From the NCBI RefSeq assembly GCF_030676955.1, contig NZ_JAUUUU010000005.1, positions 1-64,000 of the forward strand: 64,000 nt of DNA. Direction: 5' to 3'. The stretch is from Porticoccus litoralis. Its GTDB lineage: Bacteria; Pseudomonadota; Gammaproteobacteria; Pseudomonadales; Porticoccaceae. Under the pieces are notes generated by a model, which was not told where the DNA came from, did not search any database, and saw only the letters and a program-made list of their open reading frames with translations. Shown one piece after another: positions 35,365-44,872 of the stretch. Position 1 is the first letter of the stretch. Every line of letters begins with the position of its first letter. The position numbers and the translations under genes were made by a program.

Positions 35365-35922
35365 TCAATTGACTTTGGATAACTCCGGCCAAGCAGCGCG
35401 CAGATAAATGATCATGGACCACAAGGTGAGTATGGCCGCTACATACAGGAGTGCAATACCCAGGTAATCGAGTGTTGGGTGTGCAGTCGGATCAATGGCG
35501 AGCAGAAAGGCAATGGCAATCATCTGCAGGGTGGTTTTCACCTTACCCAGGTAAGACACTGCAACACTGGTACGCTTGCCCAGTTCTGCCATCCATTCAC
35601 GCAACGCCGAGATCACGATTTCACGGCCAATAATAACAATGGTTGGCAAGGCAAACAGCAGTGTGGCGTGTTCCTCAAGCAGCATAACTAGCGCCGAGGC
35701 GACAATCAGTTTATCCGCTACAGGATCGAGAAAAGCACCAAAAGGCGTGAACTGGTCTAGCTTGCGTGCCAGGTAACCATCCAGCCAGTCTGTGCCTGCA
35801 GCAATACCAAAAATAGCTGCACTGGCAAGGTGTCGCCATTCCCACGGCAGATAGAAGACGAAAATCAGGATGGGAATCATCGCGATGCGCAGCAGGGTAA
35901 GAATATTAGGAGGATTCCACAT
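35365..35922 (-). CDS. pgsA: CDP-diacylglycerol-glycerol-3-phosphate phosphatidyltransferase
   Basis: Inner-membrane enzyme that commits CDP-diacylglycerol to phosphatidylglycerol synthesis; 185 residues. The CDP-alcohol phosphatidyltransferase motif is present as GTDWLDGYLARKLDQFTPFGAFLDPVADK near 42 (D-x2-DG-x2-AR-x8-G-x3-D-x3-D). Four to five hydrophobic helices surround it. It follows uvrC on the same strand. Confidence 0.97.
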   Translation of the reverse strand: MWNPPNILTLLRIAMIPILIFVFYLPWEWRHLASAAIFGIAAGTDWLDGYLARKLDQFTPFGAFLDPVADKLIVASALVMLLEEHATLLFALPTIVIIGREIVISALREWMAELGKRTSVAVSYLGKVKTTLQMIAIAFLLAIDPTAHPTLDYLGIALLYVAAILTLWSMIIYLRAAWPELSKVN

Positions 35923-35962
35923 GGACAGATACTACTTCGGCTATTTTTGGCGAGGGAACAAA

Positions 35963-37786
35963 TTACCCATTGTGGAGGGCACTGTAAATACTTTCGGCAA
36001 CTTTCCTGCTGATTCCGGGCACACGCATCAATTCCGCCACGCTGGCCCGCTCCACTTCTCGCACACCACCAAAGAATCGCAGTAACTCTCTGCGCCGTTT
36101 CGGCCCCACGCCCTCAATACCCTCAAGCGTAGAGGTGCGGCGCTTACGATCACGGCTCTGACGGTGCCCGGTAATGGCAAAGCGATGAGCCTCGTCCCGT
36201 ATCTGCTGAATCAACAATAGCGCGGAAGACTGGGTATCTAAGACCACTTCGTGATCTCCCCGTGACAGCAACAGTGTCTCGAAGCCCGCCTTGCGGGTTC
36301 TGCCCTTGGCCACTCCAACAACCAATACACCCACGACACCCAGCTCATCGAGAACTAATGCCGCCTTGCGCATTTGCCCTTTGCCACCATCAATCAGCAA
36401 TACGTCCGGCAGTTTGCCATCCTCTTTTTTTATCCGGGTATAACGCCGAACCAAAGCCTGCTCCATGGCAGCGTAGTCATCTCCCGCTGCCACATCGCGG
36501 ATGTTCATACGGCGATAATCGGATTTAAGGGGACCGTTATTATCAAAGACCACACAGGAAGCCATGGTAGCCTCGCCACTGCTGTGGCTGATATCAAAGC
36601 ACTCCAGCCGTTCCGGTGGTGTTTCCAGATCGAGCAGCTGTTGCAGGGCATCCAGGCGCTGCTGTGTATTCTGTCGCGAGGCCATTCGGCCATTGAGATT
36701 CTGCCTGGCGGTGCGTTCGGCCAGGTCAAGCCATTGCGCACGGGTACTGCGCCCCCCCTGTTGTACGGAGACCTTGAATGCCGCCACCTCACTGATGGCT
36801 GCGGCAAGCAGGCCGCTCTCAGGTACCGCATGGCTGGTGATCAGCTGTTTGGGGAAGTCACCCCGCGCGCCCTCTCGCAGGTAGTACTGCGGTAGAAAGT
36901 CCGCCAGTAAGTCGCCCTCACTGGCCGCCAGGGGCACCTTGGGATAGAAGCTGCGGCTGCCGAGTATGCGCCCTTGCCTGATGTACAGGACATGGACACA
37001 CCCCTGATCACCTTCCAGCGCGGCAGCCATAATATCAATCTGACCATTACCCGACTCAACCACCTGCTCCGCCTGAATTGTCCGCAACGCCACGATCTGG
37101 TCGCGATACTGGGCTGCGCGCTCAAAGTCCAGTGACAGCGATGCCTGATCCATATCTGTTTCCAGTTCGCGTATCAGTCCATCGCTTTTACCCTCCAGAA
37201 ACATGCGTGTATGGCGAACATCACGCTGATAGTCCTCTGCAGAAACCAGGTCCACACAGGGGGCGGTGCAGCGATTAATCTGATACTGCAGACAGGGACG
37301 TGACCGATTGCGGTAAAAACTGTCTTCGCACTGCCGGACACGAAAGGTTTTCTGCAAAAAGTTCATGCTGTCGCGAACCGCCTGCACACTGGGAAAAGGC
37401 CCGAAATAGCTACCGCCCCGACGCTTGCTGCCACGATGAAAAGCCAACCGGGGAAAGTCATCGCGGTCTGACAGGAAGATGTAGGGATAGGATTTGTCAT
37501 CCCGAAGCAGAATATTAAACGGCGGGCGGTTCTGCTTGATCAGGTTCTGCTCCAACAGCAGCGCCTCGATTTCCGTCTGCGTCACCGTCACATCAATATT
37601 GGCAATACGGCACACCAGTGCGGCCGTTTTCGGGGAAAGCCCATTGTTGCGAAAATAACTGGCCACGCGTTTGCGCAGATTTTTAGCCTTGCCCACGTAG
37701 AGCACCGCCCCATCTTCACCATACATCTGGTAAACGCCGGGACGCTGGGTTAACTGCTGCAGGAAAGGTTTTGAGTCGAAAGCCAT
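35963..37786 (-). CDS. uvrC: Excinuclease ABC subunit C
   Basis: Nucleotide-excision-repair endonuclease of 607 residues that makes both incisions. It has the GIY-YIG domain (PGVYQMYGEDGAVLYVGKAKNLRKRV near 15), a UVR helix pair (near 205), the RNase H-like nuclease half (ECFDISHSSGEATMASCVVF near 385, LLIDGGKGQ near 445) and C-terminal HhH motifs (IEGVGPKRRRELL near 565). It is normal in length. The unit order regulator-uvrC-pgsA is the GacA/UvrY arrangement. Confidence 0.97.
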   Translation of the reverse strand: MAFDSKPFLQQLTQRPGVYQMYGEDGAVLYVGKAKNLRKRVASYFRNNGLSPKTAALVCRIANIDVTVTQTEIEALLLEQNLIKQNRPPFNILLRDDKSYPYIFLSDRDDFPRLAFHRGSKRRGGSYFGPFPSVQAVRDSMNFLQKTFRVRQCEDSFYRNRSRPCLQYQINRCTAPCVDLVSAEDYQRDVRHTRMFLEGKSDGLIRELETDMDQASLSLDFERAAQYRDQIVALRTIQAEQVVESGNGQIDIMAAALEGDQGCVHVLYIRQGRILGSRSFYPKVPLAASEGDLLADFLPQYYLREGARGDFPKQLITSHAVPESGLLAAAISEVAAFKVSVQQGGRSTRAQWLDLAERTARQNLNGRMASRQNTQQRLDALQQLLDLETPPERLECFDISHSSGEATMASCVVFDNNGPLKSDYRRMNIRDVAAGDDYAAMEQALVRRYTRIKKEDGKLPDVLLIDGGKGQMRKAALVLDELGVVGVLVVGVAKGRTRKAGFETLLLSRGDHEVVLDTQSSALLLIQQIRDEAHRFAITGHRQSRDRKRRTSTLEGIEGVGPKRRRELLRFFGGVREVERASVAELMRVPGISRKVAESIYSALHNG

Positions 37787-37826
37787 ACCGCCATTCTACA
37801 GGGGATGCGGCTACGGGTGGATTAGG

Positions 37827-37954
37827 CCTGCTAAAAAACGTTTATGAGCCCGGGAATGCAAGGCAAGAGTGGATGAAGATAGAAGTCTATTCCGAATAAA
37901 TGAGCGTATTTAACTCAGTGTTAACCACGCAGATGGTTTTTCAACAGGCTGCTA
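37827..37954. repeat. Intergenic element with inverted ends, copy B
   Basis: About 125 bp between uvrC and the upstream regulator gene. The left end is CCTGCTAAAAAAC and the right end, read inward, CCTGTTGAAAAAC (11 of 13 equal). It shares ends and internal blocks with copy A at 25331. As there, the terminal TAGCAGCCTGTTGA motif contains the TAG stop codon of the adjacent gene. No coding potential is seen. Confidence 0.75.
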
Positions 37955-38620
37955 TATAACCTCTGATGGATCTACCAGACCATATTTGACGGCTGCCAGA
38001 GTCAGTTCCACATCATTGGTAACGCCCAGTTTTTCATAAATGCGGTATTTGTAGGTATTGATGGTTTTGGGGCTGATGTTCAGCGTTTCCGCAACATCTT
38101 TCGCCCGGTTACCACTGGTGATGAGGGCAGCGATCTGTAATTCCCGCTGGGACAGGCACCCCAACGGCGAGTTGTCGGAAGCAGGTTTAATCCCATTCAT
38201 CGCCATCATTTGCGCCAGTTCAGGGCTGATATACACCCCACCGGAAAGCACTTTTTCAAGAGCAGTTTTTACTTCTGCGGAATTGGCATTTTTAGTGATA
38301 TAGGCGGATGCCCCGGCTTTCAAAAGTGCCACTGGGTGTACATCGTCGTTAAAAGCACTCACGACGATCACCTTGGTATCCGGGTAATGGGAAAGAATGC
38401 GATGGGTTGCCTCAAGGCCACCGATACCGGGCATGCGAATATCCATAAAGACGATATCCGGCTGTACTTCACGGACCTTTTCGATGGCCTCTTCGCCACT
38501 GGATGCCTGGGCCGTGACAGTGATGCCGTCAACTTCCGTCAACATGCGACAGATGCCAAGACGAATCAAATCATGATCGTCCACCACCAGTACACTTTTC
38601 AGACCCAATCCAGCACTCAT
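37952..38620 (-). CDS. uvrY: GacA/UvrY-family response regulator
   Basis: A 222-residue NarL-type regulator with a receiver domain (acidic pair VDDHD near 14, phosphoacceptor D in DIVFMDIRMPG near 60, Lys in AYITKNANS near 110) and a LuxR-type helix-turn-helix (LSQRELQIAALITSGNRAKDVAETLNISPKTINTYKYRIYEKL near 155-200). It is the partner of BarA/GacS and in relatives drives small RNAs that relieve CsrA repression. It is encoded upstream of uvrC, as in other gammaproteobacteria. Confidence 0.95.
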   Translation of the reverse strand: MSAGLGLKSVLVVDDHDLIRLGICRMLTEVDGITVTAQASSGEEAIEKVREVQPDIVFMDIRMPGIGGLEATHRILSHYPDTKVIVVSAFNDDVHPVALLKAGASAYITKNANSAEVKTALEKVLSGGVYISPELAQMMAMNGIKPASDNSPLGCLSQRELQIAALITSGNRAKDVAETLNISPKTINTYKYRIYEKLGVTNDVELTLAAVKYGLVDPSEVI

Positions 38621-38650
38621 GTATATGACCTAAAATTTGCGCCTAGGCTA

Positions 38651-39289
38651 TCACTGAGGGAACAAGGTTGCCACGTGAACACGACGGAAAGTGATATTCA
38701 ATCGCGCCTTATTCACCCCAGGCATCTTCGGCAAACGATGACGCAAGTGATGTTGAAATTCTCCCTCCATCACCAACAGGGAACCGTGACCCAGATCAAG
38801 CTCTCTCAAGCCAACTTCTCGACGTGATTTGTGTTTTATCTGAAAACGGCGAACGGCACCGAGACTGACGGAAGCGATGATGGGGTTGCTTCCCAGCTCT
38901 GGTTCATCGTCACTGTGCCAGTCAACACTGTCGCTGCCATCGCGGTAAAGATTGACCAGCGCACTGTTAAAAACGGTTCCACAAGCTGATTCCACCTGTT
39001 GCTTGATCGTTTTCAAGTCAGGCAACCAGGACAATGCCCTAAACAGGCGTCCTGAATAACTGTAATCTGCACCTGCATCGCCGTACCAGGCATTCAACCT
39101 GGGAATTTTGCGCCTTTGCCCGGCAATCCAGATATCGCTCTGTTCCCAGGAAATCTCTGCCTGAAGAGAGGCCATCAGTCGGTCTGCCTCCGACTCAGGA
39201 ATCAGATGGGGAAAATAGCGCAACTGCCCGCCGGGAAGATTGATTAGTAAAGCATCGCGATCTGGCTCAAGCAGTGGATACTGGCTCAT
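38651..39289 (-). CDS. AlkB-like 2-oxoglutarate/Fe(II) dioxygenase
   Basis: A 212-residue dioxygenase of the AlkB family. The iron ligands are HSD in VDWHSDDEPELG near 128 (H-x-D) and a distal His in EGEFQHHLRHRLPK near 180; the 2-oxoglutarate Arg is in RLNITFRRV near 200. NLYRDGSDSVDWHSD is typical of ALKBH2/3-like proteins. Likely substrates are alkylated bases in DNA or RNA. It overlaps murB by four bases. Confidence 0.9.
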   Translation of the reverse strand: MSQYPLLEPDRDALLINLPGGQLRYFPHLIPESEADRLMASLQAEISWEQSDIWIAGQRRKIPRLNAWYGDAGADYSYSGRLFRALSWLPDLKTIKQQVESACGTVFNSALVNLYRDGSDSVDWHSDDEPELGSNPIIASVSLGAVRRFQIKHKSRREVGLRELDLGHGSLLVMEGEFQHHLRHRLPKMPGVNKARLNITFRRVHVATLFPQ

Positions 39290-40308
39290 GGGTATATGCG
39301 GGGTTCCAGCTCCAGAGTGATGGCAAATTTACTCTGTACGGAGTGAATAATTTCATCCGCCAACTCAAGTAACTGTTGACCGGTACCGCCACGATTGGTC
39401 AGTACCAAAGCCTGTTGCTGGTGAACACCGACCGGTCCACGGGATACTCCTTTCCAGCCCGCCTGATCCACCAGCCAGCCAGCCGCCAGTTTGACGCTGC
39501 CATCTGACTGAGGATAGGTCACTAGCTGAGGGTAATTACTTGCCAGTTGCTCGGCCTGCTCAGAAGAAATCACGGGGTTTTTGAAAAAACTGCCAACATT
39601 AGGTATATCCATAGGGTCGGGCAATTTACTGCGGCGAATATCACACACGACGCGGGAAACCACTTCTGGTGTCACCTCAGACAGATTTTGCTGCGCAATA
39701 GCCTGTTTCAGGGCGGGGTAATCCAGCCTTAATATCGGCTGAGAACTTAGGGCTAACGTCAGTGATGTAATGACATACTGATCGCGAACGGCGTGTTTGA
39801 AAACGCTGTCCCGGTAGGCAAACTGGCAGTCTTCAGCTGACAGAATGACTTGCTCGCCAGTATCGACATGTATAGCCGCCAAGCTATGAAAATGCTCGCT
39901 GAGTTCAACCCCATAGGCACCGATGTTTTGAATGGGCGCCGCCCCGGCTAACCCAGGAATCAGTGAGAGGTTTTCCAGGCCAAACCACCCTTTCGACAAA
40001 GTGTGTAACACCAGCTGATGCCAGTTCTCGCCAGCACCCACATGCACCAGGTGCCGGTCATTCTCCTGCATATCCAGTTCTATGCCGGGAATCGCCATAG
40101 CCACAACCAGCCCGGGAATATTGTCAGCCAAAATGACATTACTGCCGCCGCCCAGCACTGTAACTTTCAAGTTTTTGTCACGAGCCCATGTGAGGGCTTC
40201 CCGAAGCACATCCAGCGTATCTACTCGGCAGAAGTACTCAGCTGTTGCTGGCAGAGCCAGCGTGTTCATTGATTTGAGAGGGACTGCAGACTGGATATGC
40301 AGCATCAA
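39286..40308 (-). CDS. murB: UDP-N-acetylenolpyruvoylglucosamine reductase
   Basis: FAD enzyme of peptidoglycan precursor synthesis that reduces the enolpyruvyl group to give UDP-MurNAc; 340 residues, type I MurB length. FAD-binding motifs are VLGGGSNVILAD near 50 and PGLAGAAPIQNIGAYGVEL near 118; the catalytic serine lies in NVGSFFKNPV near 232. It follows the phosphotyrosine phosphatase gene with a four-base overlap. Confidence 0.96.
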   Translation of the reverse strand: MMLHIQSAVPLKSMNTLALPATAEYFCRVDTLDVLREALTWARDKNLKVTVLGGGSNVILADNIPGLVVAMAIPGIELDMQENDRHLVHVGAGENWHQLVLHTLSKGWFGLENLSLIPGLAGAAPIQNIGAYGVELSEHFHSLAAIHVDTGEQVILSAEDCQFAYRDSVFKHAVRDQYVITSLTLALSSQPILRLDYPALKQAIAQQNLSEVTPEVVSRVVCDIRRSKLPDPMDIPNVGSFFKNPVISSEQAEQLASNYPQLVTYPQSDGSVKLAAGWLVDQAGWKGVSRGPVGVHQQQALVLTNRGGTGQQLLELADEIIHSVQSKFAITLELEPRIYP

Positions 40309-40781
40309 CCTAGCTGCTCACGCAAATGGGACAGTAAGCCGGAGGCCGCATCTTCAACGAGATCCAGCACCTGGGAAAAACTTTCTTCGCCACCGTAGTA
40401 AGGGTCAGGGACTTCTTTCAGGCCACTGGTACCGAAGTCAAGAAAAAGGCCCAGGTGGCCATTGAACTCGGGCAATGCCAGAGCCTTCAAGTCCCAGAGG
40501 TTTTGCTGATCCATGGCCAGTATGTAATCAAAGTCTCGAAAATCTTCCGGTCGCACCTGCCTCGCCCGCAGGTGGCTGAGATCGTGTCCACGATCCAGGG
40601 CCGCAGCACTGGCGCGACGGTCTGGAGGACGGCCGATATGCCAGTCACCTGTTCCTGCAGAATCAATCAGGATCTGCTCTTCCAATCCGGACTCCCGCAC
40701 CATTTTTTCAAAAATACCGTGGGCCGTGGGGGAACGGCAGATATTGCCAAGACAGACAAACAACACTCTGATCGGTTTCAT
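40305..40781 (-). CDS. Low-molecular-weight protein tyrosine phosphatase
   Basis: A 158-residue cytosolic phosphatase with the P-loop FVCLGNICRSPTAHG near 8 (C-x5-R) and the catalytic Asp loop VPDPYYGGEESF near 122. The start at MKPIRVLF is chosen because the P-loop must be near the N-terminus; the frame continues upstream inside kdsB. It lies between kdsB and murB, overlapping both by four bases, the order known from Pseudomonas. Confidence 0.94.
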   Translation of the reverse strand: MKPIRVLFVCLGNICRSPTAHGIFEKMVRESGLEEQILIDSAGTGDWHIGRPPDRRASAAALDRGHDLSHLRARQVRPEDFRDFDYILAMDQQNLWDLKALALPEFNGHLGLFLDFGTSGLKEVPDPYYGGEESFSQVLDLVEDAASGLLSHLREQLG

Positions 40782-41545
40782 GGCTTTCCCGCTTCCACCA
40801 TGGCGATCACGCGCTGTAGATCTTCCTCCGTATCCACGCCGCCCGGGACGTCTTCGACGGAAGCTGCAACGTGGATGCGCTCTCCATTCCAGAGAAAACG
40901 CAATTGTTCCAGACACTCTATCTGCTCCAAGGGAGCCATCGGCCAAGTCACAAACTGATTCAGTAACGCCACACGGTAGGCATAGATCCCAATGTGACGC
41001 ATGGGTGCAAGGGTATCGGAAATTGACGCAACGCGGTTATCCGGAAATTCACGGGGCCAGGGTATGGGGGCTCGGCTGAAATAAAGTGCCAGACCGTTCT
41101 GGTCTGCCACCACTTTGACAATATTGGGGTTGAGGAAACTGGCGTCATCGACAATGGGTTCACACAACGTGGCAACACCAGCTGTTTTCTGACCGGCCAG
41201 ATTGGCCGCAACCTGATCGATCACCTGGGGCGGAATCAATGGCTCATCCCCCTGAACATTCACCACGATATGCTCTTCGGTGAACTTGCAATGCTGAGCC
41301 ACCTCCTGCAGGCGATCAGTACCGGACTGGTGCTCAGCAGATGTCATACAACACTCGCCGCCAAAAGCAGTTATCTGATCGGCGATTCGCTGGTCGTCCG
41401 TGGCAACAATAACCCGCTCTGCCTGACTGAGGGCTGCCTGACGATAGACCCGTTCAATCATTGTCATTCCGGCAATATCACGCAAGGGCTTGCCCGGCAA
41501 ACGGGTGGAGGAAAAGCGTGCGGGAATCACTACGGAAAACGACAT
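40778..41545 (-). CDS. kdsB: 3-deoxy-manno-octulosonate cytidylyltransferase
   Basis: Activates Kdo with CTP for lipopolysaccharide inner-core synthesis; 255 residues. The nucleotide-binding start VVIPARFSSTRLPGKPL near 5 and VNVQGDEPLI near 94 are clear, with HIGIYAYR near 185. It is six bases downstream of lpxK. The small Trm112-like ycaR gene that often separates the two is missing. Confidence 0.97.
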   Translation of the reverse strand: MSFSVVIPARFSSTRLPGKPLRDIAGMTMIERVYRQAALSQAERVIVATDDQRIADQITAFGGECCMTSAEHQSGTDRLQEVAQHCKFTEEHIVVNVQGDEPLIPPQVIDQVAANLAGQKTAGVATLCEPIVDDASFLNPNIVKVVADQNGLALYFSRAPIPWPREFPDNRVASISDTLAPMRHIGIYAYRVALLNQFVTWPMAPLEQIECLEQLRFLWNGERIHVAASVEDVPGGVDTEEDLQRVIAMVEAGKP

Positions 41546-41551
41546 GTCAGT

Positions 41552-42550
41552 TCAGGTACTCTTTTTAAGTGTTGCAACCCGTTTGGCAAGACGTGACAGC
41601 AAATCGCTACTCAGCACCGCGGTCACATCCAGCACCCAGATATTGTCCAGGCCAAATTGGGCGCACTTTACCGCATCTTTGGCTGTGATGATAACCGGCA
41701 GGTCATCAGCAAAAGACAATTCCTCACCGGTAAAGACATGGTGATCAGGCAGCGGATGCAGTATGGGCTCCAGCCCGAGCGTTTTGAGAGAACGTGCAAA
41801 ACGTTGTGGGTTGCCGATACCCGCCACTGCGTGAACCCGCTTCCCGCCCTGCCACTGCTGGGGCGATATAACGGTGCCACTCTTCAGATGGCGCAGACCT
41901 ACAGGAAGCAGCTGAAACACGTCCTGATTATCTTTATGAGCGGTAGATTCCGAGCCGTTGACCAGAACAAAATCCACCTCTTCAAGCCTGGTTACCGGTT
42001 CCCGTAGAGGGCCCGCCGGCAGGCAATGGCGATTGCCAAAACCGCGCTCACCATCCACCACCACCAATTCAATATCCCTGGGTAGACGATAATGTTGCAG
42101 GCCATCGTCACTCATGATCAGATCGCAATCTGTGTGTTCAAGTAAAAAAAGACCCGCCTGGTAACGGTCTTTGCAAACAACCACAGGGCAGTGACAGGCC
42201 AGCAGCAAGGGCTCATCGCCCACTTGCTCCGCCGTACTTTCGGACGTGACCAGCATGGGATTATCCCCATGGTCACCTCCATAGCCCCGGCTAATGACCC
42301 CCGGTCGATAGCCCAGTTTGATGAAATAGTCGACCAGAGACGCCAACAACGGAGTTTTACCCGTACCACCAACACTGATATTGCCCACAACAATCACCGG
42401 CACTGGCAGCGCGGGGCTGGGAGACAGTCGTTGCTGGCAAAAACGGCGCAACATGGCGACAAGTCTAAACAGCCAGGACAGCGGCAAGAGGCAGAGCGAC
42501 CAGCTAGTCGGCCGGTACCAAGCCTGCTGCAAAGCATTGGAGAGGGTCAT
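41552..42550 (-). CDS. lpxK: Tetraacyldisaccharide 4'-kinase
   Basis: Inner-membrane-associated kinase of lipid A synthesis; 332 residues. One N-terminal hydrophobic helix (LCLLPLSWLFRLVAML), P-loop VGNISVGGTGKTPLLASL near 60 and DDGLQHYRLPRDIELVVVDGERGFGN near 150 are family hallmarks. It follows msbA by 16 bases. Confidence 0.97.
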   Translation of the reverse strand: MTLSNALQQAWYRPTSWSLCLLPLSWLFRLVAMLRRFCQQRLSPSPALPVPVIVVGNISVGGTGKTPLLASLVDYFIKLGYRPGVISRGYGGDHGDNPMLVTSESTAEQVGDEPLLLACHCPVVVCKDRYQAGLFLLEHTDCDLIMSDDGLQHYRLPRDIELVVVDGERGFGNRHCLPAGPLREPVTRLEEVDFVLVNGSESTAHKDNQDVFQLLPVGLRHLKSGTVISPQQWQGGKRVHAVAGIGNPQRFARSLKTLGLEPILHPLPDHHVFTGEELSFADDLPVIITAKDAVKCAQFGLDNIWVLDVTAVLSSDLLSRLAKRVATLKKST

Positions 42551-42565
42551 GCTAGATTCGCCGGT

Positions 42566-44440
42566 TTAACTGGATTGTACGACATCGTCACTGAATTGCT
42601 TCTGATGCAGTTGTGCATAGCGACCATTAAGTGCCAACAACTGCTCGTGAGTGCCCTGCTCCACGATTTTGCCCTGATCCATCACCATAATGCGGTCGGC
42701 GTTTTCAATAGTGCTGAGCCGGTGTGCAATAACAAACGTGGTTCGCCCTTTCATCACCTGCTCCAGAGCGCGCTGGATATGGTGTTCGGACTCTGTATCC
42801 AGTGCCGATGTAGCCTCATCAAGAATCAGTACTGGGGCGTTCTTCAACAGTGCCCGAGCAATGGCCAGGCGTTGACGCTGACCACCAGACAGCATCACAC
42901 CATCATCTCCAACCTGGGTATTAAAGCCTTCCGGCAATCGCTCGATAAACTCCAGGGCGTGGGCTGCTTTCGCCGCACTCCTGACCTGCTCCTCTGAGCA
43001 TTGGCTCAACACCCCATAGGCAATATTGTTATAGATGGTGTCGTTAAAGAGCGTTACGTTCTGGGAGACCAGGGCGATATGGCTCCGCAGGTTGGCCAAT
43101 TTGTAATCATTAACGTCGATACCATCCAGAAGAATTTCACCCTGGTCGTGGTTATAAAACCGAGGAATCAGGCTCACCAGCGTTGTTTTACCACTGCCGG
43201 ACTGCCCAACAAGGGCAATGCTCTCCCCAGGAGACACTTCCAGATTGATACCGTTCAGCACATTGCCGTGTTCTTCCGAGTAGGCAAAACTAACGTTGCG
43301 GAATTCAAAGCGTCCTTCAACACGCTCTTTTTCCACCGTGCCCATATCAATCTCTTCGGGTTCATCCAGGGTGGCAAAAATGGTTCCCGCTGCGGCGACG
43401 CCTTTCTGGATACTGCTGTTCACCTCGGACAACTGGCGAATGGGTTTTGCCAACAGTCCGGCAGACCCGAGAAATTGCACAAATTCACCACCACTCATAT
43501 TGGCGAGCACATTTGGGTCGAGCGCCAGCCACATCAGACCTGACAGGGACATGGCCACCAGCATCTGAATAATGGGGGAACTCAAACCTTCCGCCACCGC
43601 CATTTTCATGTGTTGGCGACGGCTATAATTGCTGGCCTGTTGCATACGGCGACGTTCATACTCGGTGCCGCCAAACAGGTGCATTTCCCGGTGGCCGCCC
43701 ACCGCTTCCTGGGTCACGTGGGTCACATTGCCCACCGAGGTCTGTATGCGACGACTCAACAACCGGAAGCGCTTGCTGATAAAACCCACCACCGTACCAA
43801 TCACCGGCAATACGATGACGAAGATGGCCGCCAGCCGCCAGTTTAAATAGAACAGATAGCCGATCAGACCAGCCACTAACGCGCCTTCACGAATAATGAT
43901 TTTTAAGGAGCTGGTAGCCGCTTGTGTCACCTGGGCCACATGGAATGTCACCCGTGAGATTAGGTGCCCAGACATATTGGTGTCGAAATAGCTACTTGGC
44001 AATCTTGTATATTTGTTAAAGAGTTTGACCCTGAGGTTGTGCACCAGTATCTGGGTCACATAAGCCATGCAATAGCCACCAACAAAAAAACCGATACCGC
44101 GCACAATAGCGATCATGAACATGACCAGCGGAATGATCCAGCGGGTGTCCTGCACGGCATCCTCACCACCCAGAAAGCTGGCTATCCAGGTCGTCGACCC
44201 CTTGCCAAGATCAAGGGCAGCGATACCCGCAGCACTTTCATCACCCGAGAGGGTATTGATGGCGTTGACGGTATAGCCAAACAGGTCAATAAAAGCGATC
44301 TCCATGGAGGAGAAAAGAATCAGACCCAGGATACTCAGTAAAAAGATGCCGATGTAACCCTTGAGGTAGGAAAGCAAACGTAAATAGACCTGCATACCGG
44401 ACATCTCAGGGTGTTCGGTATCGGGGACGGACTTCGCCAC
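42566..44440 (-). CDS. msbA: Lipid A export ABC transporter MsbA
   Basis: Half-size ABC flippase of 624 residues that moves lipid A-core across the inner membrane. A six-helix membrane domain spans about 25-345 and the ATPase about 375-610, with Walker A LVGQSGSGKTTL near 412, signature LSGGQRQRLAIARALL near 513 and Walker B VLILDEATSALD near 533. It stands between exbD and lpxK, the conserved context for lipid A export. A periplasmic insertion (GDESAAGIAALDLGKGSTTW near 72) lengthens it slightly. Confidence 0.96.
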   Translation of the reverse strand: MAKSVPDTEHPEMSGMQVYLRLLSYLKGYIGIFLLSILGLILFSSMEIAFIDLFGYTVNAINTLSGDESAAGIAALDLGKGSTTWIASFLGGEDAVQDTRWIIPLVMFMIAIVRGIGFFVGGYCMAYVTQILVHNLRVKLFNKYTRLPSSYFDTNMSGHLISRVTFHVAQVTQAATSSLKIIIREGALVAGLIGYLFYLNWRLAAIFVIVLPVIGTVVGFISKRFRLLSRRIQTSVGNVTHVTQEAVGGHREMHLFGGTEYERRRMQQASNYSRRQHMKMAVAEGLSSPIIQMLVAMSLSGLMWLALDPNVLANMSGGEFVQFLGSAGLLAKPIRQLSEVNSSIQKGVAAAGTIFATLDEPEEIDMGTVEKERVEGRFEFRNVSFAYSEEHGNVLNGINLEVSPGESIALVGQSGSGKTTLVSLIPRFYNHDQGEILLDGIDVNDYKLANLRSHIALVSQNVTLFNDTIYNNIAYGVLSQCSEEQVRSAAKAAHALEFIERLPEGFNTQVGDDGVMLSGGQRQRLAIARALLKNAPVLILDEATSALDTESEHHIQRALEQVMKGRTTFVIAHRLSTIENADRIMVMDQGKIVEQGTHEQLLALNGRYAQLHQKQFSDDVVQSS

Positions 44441-44449
44441 TATGACTCC

Positions 44450-44872
44450 TCAGGTATCGTTGTCAGGCTGTTTTGTCGTTATTTTGAGATGTACAAAGCC
44501 CATTCTACCTGCTGCGTCCATGGCTGTAACCACCGCCTGGTGTGTTGTATTGGCATCGGCGGTAATCGTAAGGGGGGTATTCGAGTTGCCCTGAGACACC
44601 TCATCCAGCGCTTTCATCAGCGTCTCGATTTGACGATTGATCAGCGGCTTGCCGTTGATACTGTAATCCCCCTCCCTGCCGATTAATACTTCGATCTGTT
44701 GCGCGGGCGTTTCTTCTATCTTGCCATCGGCCTCTGGCAAATCGAGAACCAGGTGAGACTCCTTGGTAAAAGTCGTGGATACCATGAAAAAGATCAGCAG
44801 GAGAAACACCACATCAATCAGTGGTGTCAGGTTGACGCCCTGATCGTTTTTCCGCTGTCTGCGAAACTTCAC
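44450..44872 (-). CDS. exbD: ExbD/TolR-family biopolymer transport protein
   Basis: A 140-residue energy-transducing protein with one membrane helix. Its conserved proton-pathway Asp is in NLTPLIDVVFLLLIFFMVST near 15-34. A small periplasmic domain follows. It works with ExbB to couple proton flow to outer-membrane transport. Its start overlaps exbB by four bases. Confidence 0.95.
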   Translation of the reverse strand: MKFRRQRKNDQGVNLTPLIDVVFLLLIFFMVSTTFTKESHLVLDLPEADGKIEETPAQQIEVLIGREGDYSINGKPLINRQIETLMKALDEVSQGNSNTPLTITADANTTHQAVVTAMDAAGRMGFVHLKITTKQPDNDT

